Assembly: GCA_964475215.1 (NCBI GenBank) | Contig: CAYYVT010000159.1 | Location: 1-37,890, forward strand | DNA length: 37,890 bases | Direction: 5' to 3' | Origin: DATKKG01 sp964475215 | Lineage (GTDB): Archaea > Thermoproteota > Nitrososphaeria > Conexivisphaerales > DTJL01 | Shown here: positions 29,493 through 37,271 of the stretch, one piece after another | Numbering within the stretch: position 1 is the first letter of the stretch | Layout: every line of letters starts with the position of its first letter | The notes under the pieces: model-generated | The model's input: the letters and a program-made list of their open reading frames with translations, nothing else | Told to the model about the DNA's origin: nothing | The model's database searches: none | Made by a program: the position numbers and the translations under genes

Positions 29493-30866
29493 CTAGAGGG
29501 CGGGCGGCTCGTTTGTGGTCACAGAGGCGCCCAAGGCTGAGCTCGGCAAGGGCTCGGCCGAAATCGGAGGAACCCGAGGCGAGCGTATTACCCGAAGAAG
29601 GTAGAGGACGTTGAACACGGTGAAAAGCGTCCCCAGGAGGAGCTTCGCGCCATAGCGGTACAAGCCGAGCATAAAGCTGACGGAGAGGTCAATCTGGACA
29701 GCCGAAGGATAGATCGGAGCGAGGAACCCTATGAGGAAGTTGTTGTTGACCAGCAGGAAGAGCATGGTCACCGCGGCCGTCAGATAGAGGAGTTTCTTCC
29801 TTTCAGGATGCCACAAGGCGACGTCTATCAGGCCAAGAGGGATGAGGTAGAGCGAGTATTGCTCGTTGACCCTAGCCTTGAACAGGAGGAAAGCCAGGAC
29901 GCACAGAATCATGGTCTGGACCATGGCATACTTGCCTTCATAGCCGAACTTCCATAGGCCGTACAATGCGGCCGCCACCACTGCGGGGATCCATAGCAGC
30001 GCAAGGGCAGAGGCCAGGGGCACTAGGAGTCCGGGAGAGACCCCGACGATGTAGAGGAAGAAGAAGACATCCCAGGCGGACATGGATTCCCCGATCCCTG
30101 GAACCACCCCCCACACTGCTGAGAGGAAGCCGCCAAAGCTCCAACCCATGAGGTCCAGGACGGCCAAGGTTGTCACTGCGGGAAGCGCCAGCGCCAGAAG
30201 CGTCGCCCAGATGTTACGTCGTGTGGGTGGGAGGATAGGAAGGACGAAGACCATCGGAATGGACTTCGCAAGGACCGCGAAGCCCGTCCAAAGGCTCTTC
30301 CGAAGGCTTGTGGCCGAAACCAGGGCCAAGAGGACCAGGGACATCGCCAAGGAATCGAACATCCCCCAAATGGCCGAGATCAAGATCGAAAGCGGGAAGA
30401 ACATCCAGAATCGGAGCGCATCGATAGCCTTCGACTCGCTCGAGGGCAATATGAATCGATAGACGAGATAGCCCAGCAGGAGGTCCCCCAGGATCTCCGG
30501 CTGCTTGAGGATGAAATAGTAGACGAACCTGTCGCCGAAGCCCAACAGAGTATAGAGCAGGTAGGCGCCAGCGGTGACAAGTGGCCAGAACGGCAGGTAG
30601 ACGATTACGGGGGCTTCGTAGGATCCGTATTGGGTGGAGAAGCTTAGGCCGGGGACTGGCGGAAGGGCGACATAGGGATTGGCTCCATGCGCCACGTAGT
30701 AGCCTAGCCTGACCCAGAGCTCGAAGTCCTCAGGGTGACCTGTCCAAAACGAAAATGCTTCCCTGATCAGAAGGCCGACGATGAGGAGCTTTACGATGGA
30801 AGAACGTGTCGTGACCACTGGCTGGCACCTCAGGCCCCTCGCGTATGATGGGCCTTCATCTCGCAT
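29493..30866 (-). CDS. Multi-span GT-C glycosyltransferase (GT87/polyprenol-mannose type)
   Basis: This 457-residue membrane protein has about ten or more hydrophobic spans and the N-terminal GT-C pattern: GHPEDFELWVRLGYYVAHGANPY, with acidic residues (Asp-Phe-Glu) just after the first span, where GT-C enzymes carry their catalytic carboxylate (first piece cited as PEDFELWVRLGYYVAHG). GTs of the GT87/DUF2029 group use a polyprenyl-phosphate sugar to extend glycans on the outer face of the membrane; that role is inferred. The Arg/Lys-flanked central spans and the cytoplasmic C-terminal tail (SPRVPPISAEPLPSS) complete the protein. It is the last gene of the operon, and its start overlaps the previous gene by 11 bases. 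Confidence 0.8.
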   Translation of the reverse strand: MRDEGPSYARGLRCQPVVTTRSSIVKLLIVGLLIREAFSFWTGHPEDFELWVRLGYYVAHGANPYVALPPVPGLSFSTQYGSYEAPVIVYLPFWPLVTAGAYLLYTLLGFGDRFVYYFILKQPEILGDLLLGYLVYRFILPSSESKAIDALRFWMFFPLSILISAIWGMFDSLAMSLVLLALVSATSLRKSLWTGFAVLAKSIPMVFVLPILPPTRRNIWATLLALALPAVTTLAVLDLMGWSFGGFLSAVWGVVPGIGESMSAWDVFFFLYIVGVSPGLLVPLASALALLWIPAVVAAALYGLWKFGYEGKYAMVQTMILCVLAFLLFKARVNEQYSLYLIPLGLIDVALWHPERKKLLYLTAAVTMLFLLVNNNFLIGFLAPIYPSAVQIDLSVSFMLGLYRYGAKLLLGTLFTVFNVLYLLRVIRSPRVPPISAEPLPSSALGASVTTNEPPAL

Positions 30867-31620
30867 GGCCCTTGTCGACGACGAACTTGAAGAACACGTC
30901 AGTCTTCATCAGCCAGAGGGAGGAAGTGGCCACGTCGACTAGGCTCAGGAAGGTCAGATCGTTGAGAAGCCTGCCCACGTAGTTGTCGAAGAGGCCTGTG
31001 CCCCTTCTCTCTTCGAGCCTGAAGGTGGCGGGGATGAACGCGCGCTGCGGCGAGAGGTACGGAGTGCCCTGGAGGGGCCAAACGGGCGGGCCGAAGGTGG
31101 GGAAGGCCTTGTGGAGGCCTGGGAACAGGATCTCGTCGAGCCTTCTGAGCACGTAGTTAACCGGCATGTTTGGGATGCTCATTATCACCGTCGCCCCGTT
31201 CTTGGCAACGCGCTGGACTTCCCTCATCACTGAAGTGGGGTCAGGCAGAAGGTGAACGACCCTGACCATCACGACGCAGTCCATTGAGGAGTCCCTCGCC
31301 GGTATTCTCCCTATGTCGGAGCGAAGGATGTCCGCTCTGCCCAGGCGGGATTTGGCCTCGGACAGGTTCCTCCTGACCAGGTCGATCATCGTCACTCGAT
31401 CGAAAAATGGCTCCAGCACCTTGGTAATCCTGCCGAACCCTCCCCCGAGCTCGAGGCAGTTGCCACCCGGCGCAAGCCAACTCCTGATCACCTCTTTCTG
31501 TGCGAGGTCGACGAGGTGTTTGTCGTCCCACATCTTCGTGTAATCCTGCCGCTCGAAGTCGTCGAGGAAGGAGGTGTCCCGAAGCCTTGGCCCGTCGGCC
31601 TCGGAGGAGAAGTCACTCAT
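30856..31620 (-). CDS. SAM-dependent methyltransferase of the glycan operon
   Basis: A 254-residue class I methyltransferase: motif I is NCLELGGGFGRITKVL, then DRVTMIDLVRRNL, a DCVVMVRVVHLLPDPTS motif-II region, and AKNGATVIMSIPNMP. The C-terminal half (RRLDEILFPGLHKAFPTF and LFDNYVGRLLNDLTFLSL) lacks a known domain, perhaps for substrate or membrane contact. The frame opens at 31767 inside the upstream gene; the ATG at 31620, 37 bases after that gene's stop, gives the usual N-terminal methyltransferase length and is chosen. Its stop overlaps the GT-C gene start by 11 bases. Likely acts on the sugar or lipid made by this operon. Confidence 0.85.
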   Translation of the reverse strand: MSDFSSEADGPRLRDTSFLDDFERQDYTKMWDDKHLVDLAQKEVIRSWLAPGGNCLELGGGFGRITKVLEPFFDRVTMIDLVRRNLSEAKSRLGRADILRSDIGRIPARDSSMDCVVMVRVVHLLPDPTSVMREVQRVAKNGATVIMSIPNMPVNYVLRRLDEILFPGLHKAFPTFGPPVWPLQGTPYLSPQRAFIPATFRLEERRGTGLFDNYVGRLLNDLTFLSLVDVATSSLWLMKTDVFFKFVVDKGHAR

Positions 31621-31657
31621 GCCCAATCCCCCGAATCCCAAATGGCGGATGCGGCAA

Positions 31658-32899
31658 TCAGGCCACCTTCCTAAATACGAAGAGTGTCTGATCCCCCATC
31701 CAGTTGAGGGGGAAATGTCCTGCGACCCTTCCTTCAGTCTCGCGCAGGAACGTCGCGAACGGCCCAAGCTTCAGGAAATATGAGTTGAGGTAGGCTGGGG
31801 GCATCACCGAAGGCAAACCCACCTTGCGGACCAGGTCGAACCTCGGGCTGAAGAAGCGCTCGAACTCCTTCGGAGAATAGTAGGTGGCCGGTATGTCGTG
31901 GCCTCCGACCGAGACCATGATGGGTCGCCTTCGCCTCGACACGATTCTCCCATATTTTACTAGGCCCGCCAGGGAGACGGCCTCCCATGCGCAGAGGGTA
32001 TTTCGCACGGAACACACGAAATAGCCACCGATGGGTAGGACATCGGCGAGGCCGGAGACGAAGCCCGCCATGTCGGGCTCGCAGTTTAAGGCACCGTTGA
32101 AGGAGTAGGCCAGCCTCGCCATACCCCCGTCCAACAGCGAGCGAACCTGCCCAATCTCCGAGGCCCTGACCCTGAACGGAAGGATCCTACCCTCTAAGTG
32201 ACGCGCCTGTGCCTTCTTGGCCACGAGTTCGACCATCGCCTCCGAGATGTCCGTGGCCAGGATCACTTTGACGTGCTTGACCAGCTGGATGGCCTCGGCG
32301 CCGGTGCCGCACCCCACCTCAATGAGCGTGTCCGCCAGCCCGACAAGCCTCAGCACTTCTTCAATGGATCGCTTCCTGACCCAGGAGTTGATGTAATTGT
32401 GGCTGATGGAGTAGTCGTACTCCTCGGAGGCGGAGTCGAAGGCCTCCGATACCTCGGCGAGGTAGTCGTCGCCCCTAGACCGCCACTCTTCGTAGGAGGT
32501 CGTCGCCTCGAACTCTCCTCGCGAAATGCCCCGAATGTGGGGGGGACCATCGGGCGTGAGACGGAGGCAGATGGCGGCACCGGCATACCATCGCTGATAT
32601 ATGGGTCCGCCGTACCTGGCCGCGAACAGACGACGCACGCCGACCTCCTCGTCGCGGGTGGCCTGCCTCACCCGAGCGTTGTACATCCACCGCCCAAGCC
32701 TCACGGTCGCCTCCCCCTTCTTCAAGGCATTTTGGACCCAGTCGGAGGACCTCTGGGCGCCGAGGGCCCAGAAAGAGCCCTCGGTCACTATGTAGCGAAG
32801 CTCGACGACGTGGGGGAGCCCTGTGGACCTGCCCGCCGTAATCAGGCGCAGTGTGTCCGACGCAGCGGAAGGCACCGTCTTCTCCATCATTTCTCCCAT
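31658..32899 (-). CDS. Fusion of F420-type split-barrel domain and methyltransferase
   Basis: The 413-residue protein has two domains. Residues about 15-125 follow the Ddn/F420-dependent nitroreductase split-barrel pattern (LRLITAGRSTGLPHVVELRY, WALGAQRSSDWVQNALKKG, then VRLGRWMYNARVRQATRDEE), a class usually found alone as a 120-150-residue enzyme. From about 165 on it is a class I methyltransferase (LIEVGCGTGAEAIQLV, VILATDISEAMVELV, and MARLAYSFNGALNC). This joining is unusual. One would expect reduction and methylation of one substrate. It starts at ATG 32899, 13 bases inside the preceding gene, and ends 37 bases before the second methyltransferase. No frameshift or stop breaks the frame. 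Confidence 0.82.
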   Translation of the reverse strand: MGEMMEKTVPSAASDTLRLITAGRSTGLPHVVELRYIVTEGSFWALGAQRSSDWVQNALKKGEATVRLGRWMYNARVRQATRDEEVGVRRLFAARYGGPIYQRWYAGAAICLRLTPDGPPHIRGISRGEFEATTSYEEWRSRGDDYLAEVSEAFDSASEEYDYSISHNYINSWVRKRSIEEVLRLVGLADTLIEVGCGTGAEAIQLVKHVKVILATDISEAMVELVAKKAQARHLEGRILPFRVRASEIGQVRSLLDGGMARLAYSFNGALNCEPDMAGFVSGLADVLPIGGYFVCSVRNTLCAWEAVSLAGLVKYGRIVSRRRRPIMVSVGGHDIPATYYSPKEFERFFSPRFDLVRKVGLPSVMPPAYLNSYFLKLGPFATFLRETEGRVAGHFPLNWMGDQTLFVFRKVA

Positions 32900-33855
32900 G
32901 CGACCCCCTTCGCGTCACGCTCGAGTCGTGAATAAATCGCTCTCAGCCCACTGTACCTCCTCGATTCATAGAGGAGATGGTCCGGGCCGATCCTGGCGAC
33001 AAAGACCCTCGAAGGCCTCCCTTCCGCCAGAAACCTCCTGTTGAGGAGGTGCGCCTTTAGGCGGACGACCGAGCCGATTGTGGCATAGAACAACATGTTG
33101 ACCACTCGCGCCGATGCCCCACCATGCGGTCGGGGAGGGGCCGCAGGAGGTGTCGACGACCCGAGCCTCGACTGGTAGAGGAGGGGGAAGTAGGAGGCCA
33201 TCCACCCGGCACGGGCCATGAGGCTCAGATAATAGGGCGAGCCCCTCAGGACGACCGCGGTGAGCGCATCCCTAGCGAAGAGCGGGTCCTCAGGAGTCGA
33301 GAAGGCCCTAAGGGCGTATCTTTCGTCCATCAGACAACTGAAGCAGAGCTCAGGCATCGACCGGCAGATGAGCCTTCTCGCCAACTTGAGCAGGGTTGCA
33401 CGGAACAGAAAGGGCCACAGCATGTCTCTCCCTGCAATGCAGAACATGTCGATGTCGTCTCCCTCCTTTGCGGAAAGATAGGAGACCGAGCCGCTCACGG
33501 AGGCCATCTTCGCTCCGAAACGACACCAGCCGTCGGCGAGCTCGTCCGCCAAGCGCAGGTAACCGATCGCTCGGATCCGCCTCCTCGAAGTTTCAAGAGT
33601 GGCAAGGTCTGCGGAGCGTTCTGGGGGAGAGCCTCGAACCGTGAGCAGCCCCGAATTCAATTCGAACCTCTGACGTATTGCGAAGCTCGACTGGAGCGCC
33701 ATTTCGACCTCGTCGGCGCTAGCTCCCGAAGACATCAGCCTTGCGATCTCCTCCACGCTCAACTGAGATTGGTTAGCCTCCGCCGCATCGCTAAGTATTG
33801 AAAGGACCGCCGCCTCTTCTTCGCCGAATTGGACTCGCTCAGGCTGCTCCTTCAT
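32887..33855 (-). CDS. Nucleotidyltransferase-fold protein with N-terminal winged helix
   Basis: The 322-residue protein has a winged-helix-like N-terminus (about 15-75: VLSILSDAAEANQSQLSVEE) and then a nucleotidyltransferase core whose signature is VSGSVSYLSAKEGDDIDMF, with the Asp-Ile-Asp pair. The following CIAGRDMLWPFLFRATLL, LCFSCLMDERYALRAFS, and ARDALTAVVLRGSPYY parts match a widespread uncharacterised group found next to glycosyltransferases in bacteria and archaea (from memory). It may transfer a nucleotide to a sugar or protein. The frame opens at 33873, but GGAGAAGAA leads into the ATG at 33855, which is preferred. The start overlaps the glycosyltransferase stop by 17 bases. Confidence 0.75.
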   Translation of the reverse strand: MKEQPERVQFGEEEAAVLSILSDAAEANQSQLSVEEIARLMSSGASADEVEMALQSSFAIRQRFELNSGLLTVRGSPPERSADLATLETSRRRIRAIGYLRLADELADGWCRFGAKMASVSGSVSYLSAKEGDDIDMFCIAGRDMLWPFLFRATLLKLARRLICRSMPELCFSCLMDERYALRAFSTPEDPLFARDALTAVVLRGSPYYLSLMARAGWMASYFPLLYQSRLGSSTPPAAPPRPHGGASARVVNMLFYATIGSVVRLKAHLLNRRFLAEGRPSRVFVARIGPDHLLYESRRYSGLRAIYSRLERDAKGVAWEK

Positions 33856-34792
33856 TTCTTCTCCACACCTCATGCCTGGTCGTGCCTACGGCGGCATCGA
33901 AGAGGGCGGCCGGGGCTATCGCAAGGGCGGTGACGGCGGCGGCGGGGAGAGCCAGACACATCTTTGGCTCTTTCGCGAGCGAGTCCACCACAAGACGCAA
34001 GCTCGTGAGTGGGGACAGGAAGATCATCGATCCAGCGGTCCTAGGGGCGCTTCCTGTGCGGCTCATCACCTGCAGGTGGCCGAAGACGATTCGACGCAGC
34101 TGCCTGAGGATGTCAGGGAGGTTCCTCCTCCCGTCGATCTTCACTGGAGCAGTATCGAGGAACTTCACGGAATAGCCCTTCAGCCGGGCCATGCCGGCAA
34201 GGAAGGCGCCGTCATTGACCGTCCCTGAAGGCAGGACCGAGAAGGCCGTCCTCCTGACTGCCATCATTTCATCGCTGCTATGGTTGCTCTTTCCCTCATG
34301 GTTCAACCGCAGGAGGGTTGCGTTGTGAACGCACCACATTAGTCTCAGGAGCAGCTCGGACATCCCCCCTCCACCCTCGATGAAAGGAGAGGCCGAAATA
34401 ACGCCCGCCCGAGGGTCCTCCGCCATGCTTTCGACCAACGCCTTGAGTGAGCCAGGCTGAGGGACCGCGTCGGAGTTCACCATGACCATCAGCCCTGCCG
34501 TCGTGGCAGCAAAGATCCTGTTCACGGCTTCGGCCTTGCCCCTCCTCTCGGACTCCTCCAGGACGCAGATTCTGTAATCAGCTGAGCACAGCTCCCTCAG
34601 TGCCTTCAAAGTGACCGATGAGCATCCGCTTGCGACTATGACCAGATTCTCGAAATGTCGGCCGACTCCGTTGGCTTCTTCTAGGAGAGAGGCGGCAGTG
34701 CCAGCGAGGCCAGGCGGACTGCCCGCAGCGCAGATGCCGATCGAGAAAGAGCCTGCAGCCTCGCCACCGTCCGAACCTCCCCGATCATGCAT
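33839..34792 (-). CDS. Family 2 glycosyltransferase
   Basis: A 317-residue inverting glycosyltransferase with a GT-A fold. The segment NLVIVASGCSSVTLKALREL, then RRGKAEAVNRIFAATTAGLMVMVNSDAVPQPGSL (cited as KAEAVNRIFAATTA and MVNSDAVPQPGSL) supplies the nucleotide-binding and Asp-containing metal site. The SSDEMMAVRRTAFSVLP and NDGAFLAGMARLKGYSVKFL motifs follow, with the catalytic-base region just before. C-terminal hydrophobic stretches (about 275-300: ALPAAAVTALAIAPAALF) may be a membrane anchor. It is the first gene of the five-gene operon. A CATATATTC TATA box (34824-34833) is 36 bases before the ATG at 34792, giving a short leader with a GGGA site. Confidence 0.88.
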   Translation of the reverse strand: MHDRGGSDGGEAAGSFSIGICAAGSPPGLAGTAASLLEEANGVGRHFENLVIVASGCSSVTLKALRELCSADYRICVLEESERRGKAEAVNRIFAATTAGLMVMVNSDAVPQPGSLKALVESMAEDPRAGVISASPFIEGGGGMSELLLRLMWCVHNATLLRLNHEGKSNHSSDEMMAVRRTAFSVLPSGTVNDGAFLAGMARLKGYSVKFLDTAPVKIDGRRNLPDILRQLRRIVFGHLQVMSRTGSAPRTAGSMIFLSPLTSLRLVVDSLAKEPKMCLALPAAAVTALAIAPAALFDAAVGTTRHEVWRRNEGAA

Positions 34793-34823
34793 TCCCGTTG
34801 CGAATTCCGCCGTCCCCCGATGC

Positions 34824-34833
34824 GAATATATGG
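34824..34833 (-). promoter_or_regulatory. TATA box of the glycosyltransferase operon
   Basis: The minus strand reads CCATATATTC, centred about 36 bases before the ATG at 34792. It is likely the main promoter for all five genes that follow. Confidence 0.6.
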
Positions 34834-34890
34834 ATATCTAGGTTTTTGGCGATGAATCGTCACCGAGGAATAGGTCTTGCGACGGCTGCA

Positions 34891-36168
34891 TCAGTGATTC
34901 ATCATTTTTGTACGGTCAGGGGCCTGTGAATCCTGGGCAGAAGGTTCGCCGGAACCGGCCACCAAGCTCGTCGAAGCCGGATGGGCTTCCAAAGCCGGCC
35001 TTTCTGCGAGCACGGTCAGCATTATGCTGACAACGCAGGCCACACCGAAGATGGCCGTGGCATACGACAGGATGGCGCTCAAGCCTCCGATGGAGTCGGC
35101 GACCCCGGCCACCACGTTGCCTATGGCAATGCCGAAGCTCAGCATCATGCTGTATAGGCCCATCGCGAGGCCTCGAGAGTTCATCCTCGAGCGATCTCCG
35201 AGTAGGGCGAGGATCGAAGGGACGATGGCTGTGGAGGCCAGGCCCAAAGGACCCACTACGTACCAGTACCTGGCGAGGGCCTGAGTAAACGATGGGGACC
35301 TTGCGAGGACGCTGAGGGACACCAGGGTGCCCAGGAGGCCCACCACGCCGAGATACATCACCTTGTGCCTCCCGACCCTGTCGGATAGGGCCCCAAAGGC
35401 CACGGACCCGATTCCAACGGCTACGATGCCCCCCACCAGGAGGAAGCTGCTCTGCAGGGGGTGAACCCCGATCTTCCTGAGCGCCGCGGGGAGGTAGAAG
35501 ACTATGCCCAGCATCGTAGTCACTCCCAGCCACAGGGGGAGGAGGGCCCGTGTGTGGGCGTCTACGGTCGTCAGGGGGTTCAGGGGGGTGTTCCTCCCTG
35601 AGAGGTGGGGAGGTTCCGTCAGAAGCGCTATCGAGATGGCCGCTGCAGCGGCCATGGTGGCTGAGGTGACGAAGAAGGAGTAGCCGAGGGAATGCCTGAA
35701 GAACTGCACCAAGAGGCCCCCCAGAAGGATCCCGAATGCATAGCCGCCCAAGTTGGCGAAGTCGAAGAGGCCCATCCCTGCTCCCCTGTGGCCGACGTCC
35801 GTAAGGTCGGTGATCATAGCGAGAGTCGAAACGGTTACCCCCGCGGCGGCAATGCCCTCGGCTGCGTGGACGGTAGAAACGAAGTAGATGTTGCGGGTGA
35901 GGCCAATCAGGACGGTCATTATCGCCATGGAGGAGAGCGTTACGAGGAAGACGCCCCTCCTGCCCCTTACGTCACAATACCTTCCCACAGGGGTGGCCGA
36001 GAGTCCCTCAAGGAGAGGGTAGAGGGCGAGCACTACTCCGACCACGACCGAGCCCGACGATGCGAGGTAGTACGGAAAGATGACGATGATGGCGCCAAAT
36101 CCAACCCGCGTCGCGAGCATGGAAACATAGAGAAGGAAGAGATCCTTGCTCGCTGAGGCTTGTTGCAT
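34891..36168 (-). CDS. MFS transporter
   Basis: A 425-residue, twelve-span major facilitator transporter. The cytoplasmic loop signatures are GRYCDVRGRRGVF (loop 2-3) and GALSDRVGRHKVM (loop 8-9), a full duplication. The family of export or uptake systems cannot be narrowed; the layout resembles drug/H+ antiporters and other 12-span members. It precedes the glycosyltransferase operon in the same direction but has its own TATA (TTTTTAAG, 36198-36206) about 34 bases upstream, while the operon has its own too, so it may or may not belong to the same pathway. The stop is 98 bases from the operon start. Confidence 0.93.
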   Translation of the reverse strand: MQQASASKDLFLLYVSMLATRVGFGAIIVIFPYYLASSGSVVVGVVLALYPLLEGLSATPVGRYCDVRGRRGVFLVTLSSMAIMTVLIGLTRNIYFVSTVHAAEGIAAAGVTVSTLAMITDLTDVGHRGAGMGLFDFANLGGYAFGILLGGLLVQFFRHSLGYSFFVTSATMAAAAAISIALLTEPPHLSGRNTPLNPLTTVDAHTRALLPLWLGVTTMLGIVFYLPAALRKIGVHPLQSSFLLVGGIVAVGIGSVAFGALSDRVGRHKVMYLGVVGLLGTLVSLSVLARSPSFTQALARYWYVVGPLGLASTAIVPSILALLGDRSRMNSRGLAMGLYSMMLSFGIAIGNVVAGVADSIGGLSAILSYATAIFGVACVVSIMLTVLAERPALEAHPASTSLVAGSGEPSAQDSQAPDRTKMMNH

Positions 36169-36197
36169 GGCTCTCCCTTCAGACCGACGAGGTTGCT

Positions 36198-36206
36198 CTT
36201 AAAAAT
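36198..36206 (-). promoter_or_regulatory. TATA box of the MFS transporter gene
   Basis: The minus strand reads ATTTTTAAG, centred 34 bases before the ATG at 36168, within the 119-base divergent spacer. Confidence 0.5.
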
Positions 36207-36255
36207 GACGTCCAAGGGCAAGGCAAGGCGCGCGCCATGGTGAAGTGAGGAATCC

Positions 36256-36263
36256 GTTAAGTA
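36256..36263 (+). promoter_or_regulatory. TATA-like box of the DrrA-type ATPase gene
   Basis: GTTAAGTA is centred 29 bases before the ATG at 36288, giving a leaderless transcript. It lies in the divergent spacer with the MFS gene. Confidence 0.45.
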
Positions 36264-36287
36264 GACGAAGGCCGGCCGAAGGGCGCA

Positions 36288-37271
36288 ATGCAGGAAGAAG
36301 GAGGGCCGGCCATAAAGGTGGAGGGGCTGACCAGGGATTTCGGCGGAAAGAAGGCAGTGGATGGAGTGAGCTTTGAGGTTGGAAAGTCCGAGGTCTTCGG
36401 TTTCCTGGGGCCGAACGGAGCGGGGAAGACCACCACCATCAAGATGCTCACCACCCTCCTTCCGCCCACTTCAGGAAGCGCCAGGCTGCTGGGGCTCGAC
36501 CTGAAGACCGAAGGCAGGAAGATCAGAGAGAGGATAGGGGTGGTTCAGCAGCAGGATTCGTTCGACCAGGGGCTGAGCGCTGAAACAAGCATGGAAATCT
36601 ACGGGCTCATCTGGAACGTGCCCCGAACCGAAAGGAGGAGGAGGATAGATGAGTTGATGAAGCAGTTCTCCATGGAGGAGTTCAGGAAGAAGCCCACCAT
36701 CGACCTATCCGCGGGTCAGAGGCGGAGGCTTCAGGTCGCCCGCGAATTCATCCACGACATGGCCCTCCTCTTCCTCGACGAGCCGACCGTAGGGCTGGAC
36801 CCAATCGCCAGGAGGGGCGTGCTCGACTTCCTCAAACAGAAGGTGAAGGGCGGGCTGACGATCTTCTTTACGACCCACCTCTTGGACGAGGCCGAGTACC
36901 TCTGCGACAGGATCGCCATAATCAACCAGGGCAGGATACTGGAGGTGGACACTCCTGCCAACCTCAAGCGGCGGTTCGGGAGCGCGAAGGCGGTGGAGTT
37001 TCGGGTCGATGCGAGAAAGCCCCTGGAGCTACTGTCGCGTATCGAAGGCCTGGACGGAGTGACGAAGGCGGCCTTCGACGATGGCACGGCCATCTTTAGG
37101 GCCTCCACCGCCAGGCCCGAGAAGGTCATACCGGAGATATACCGGCTGGCCGATAGCGAGTCCCTGGAGGTGTCCTCGATCTACGTAGCCGAGGCGACCC
37201 TGGAGGATGCCTTCATCTCTCTCGTCAGGGATGGTGCGGGAGGCGAGGAGGGAAGGAGGGACGGCTCATGA
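36288..37271 (+). CDS. ABC exporter ATPase, DrrA-like
   Basis: The 327-residue ATPase belongs to the daunorubicin-resistance-type (DrrA/NodI) group of ABC-2 exporters. Walker A is LGPNGAGKTT (residues 40-49), the signature LSAGQRRRLQVA, Walker B LLFLDEPTVGLD and switch region TTHLLDEAEYL. The C-terminal 100 residues form the extra regulatory domain of this group, ending in EATLEDAFISLVRD. The ATG at 36288 has a TATA-like box 29 bases upstream. Its stop overlaps the start of the permease by 4 bases, indicating coupled synthesis. It is divergent from the MFS gene, so two different exporters adjoin the glycosylation operon. Confidence 0.95.
   Translation: MQEEGGPAIKVEGLTRDFGGKKAVDGVSFEVGKSEVFGFLGPNGAGKTTTIKMLTTLLPPTSGSARLLGLDLKTEGRKIRERIGVVQQQDSFDQGLSAETSMEIYGLIWNVPRTERRRRIDELMKQFSMEEFRKKPTIDLSAGQRRRLQVAREFIHDMALLFLDEPTVGLDPIARRGVLDFLKQKVKGGLTIFFTTHLLDEAEYLCDRIAIINQGRILEVDTPANLKRRFGSAKAVEFRVDARKPLELLSRIEGLDGVTKAAFDDGTAIFRASTARPEKVIPEIYRLADSESLEVSSIYVAEATLEDAFISLVRDGAGGEEGRRDGS

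Noticed and set aside
34850..34900. GATGAATC/GATTCATC inverted repeat around the MFS stop, and a box-C-like ATGATGA
   Set aside because: One arm lies within the last codons of the MFS gene, the loop is 35 bases, and the guide between box C and the nearest CTGA is far too short for a C/D RNA.
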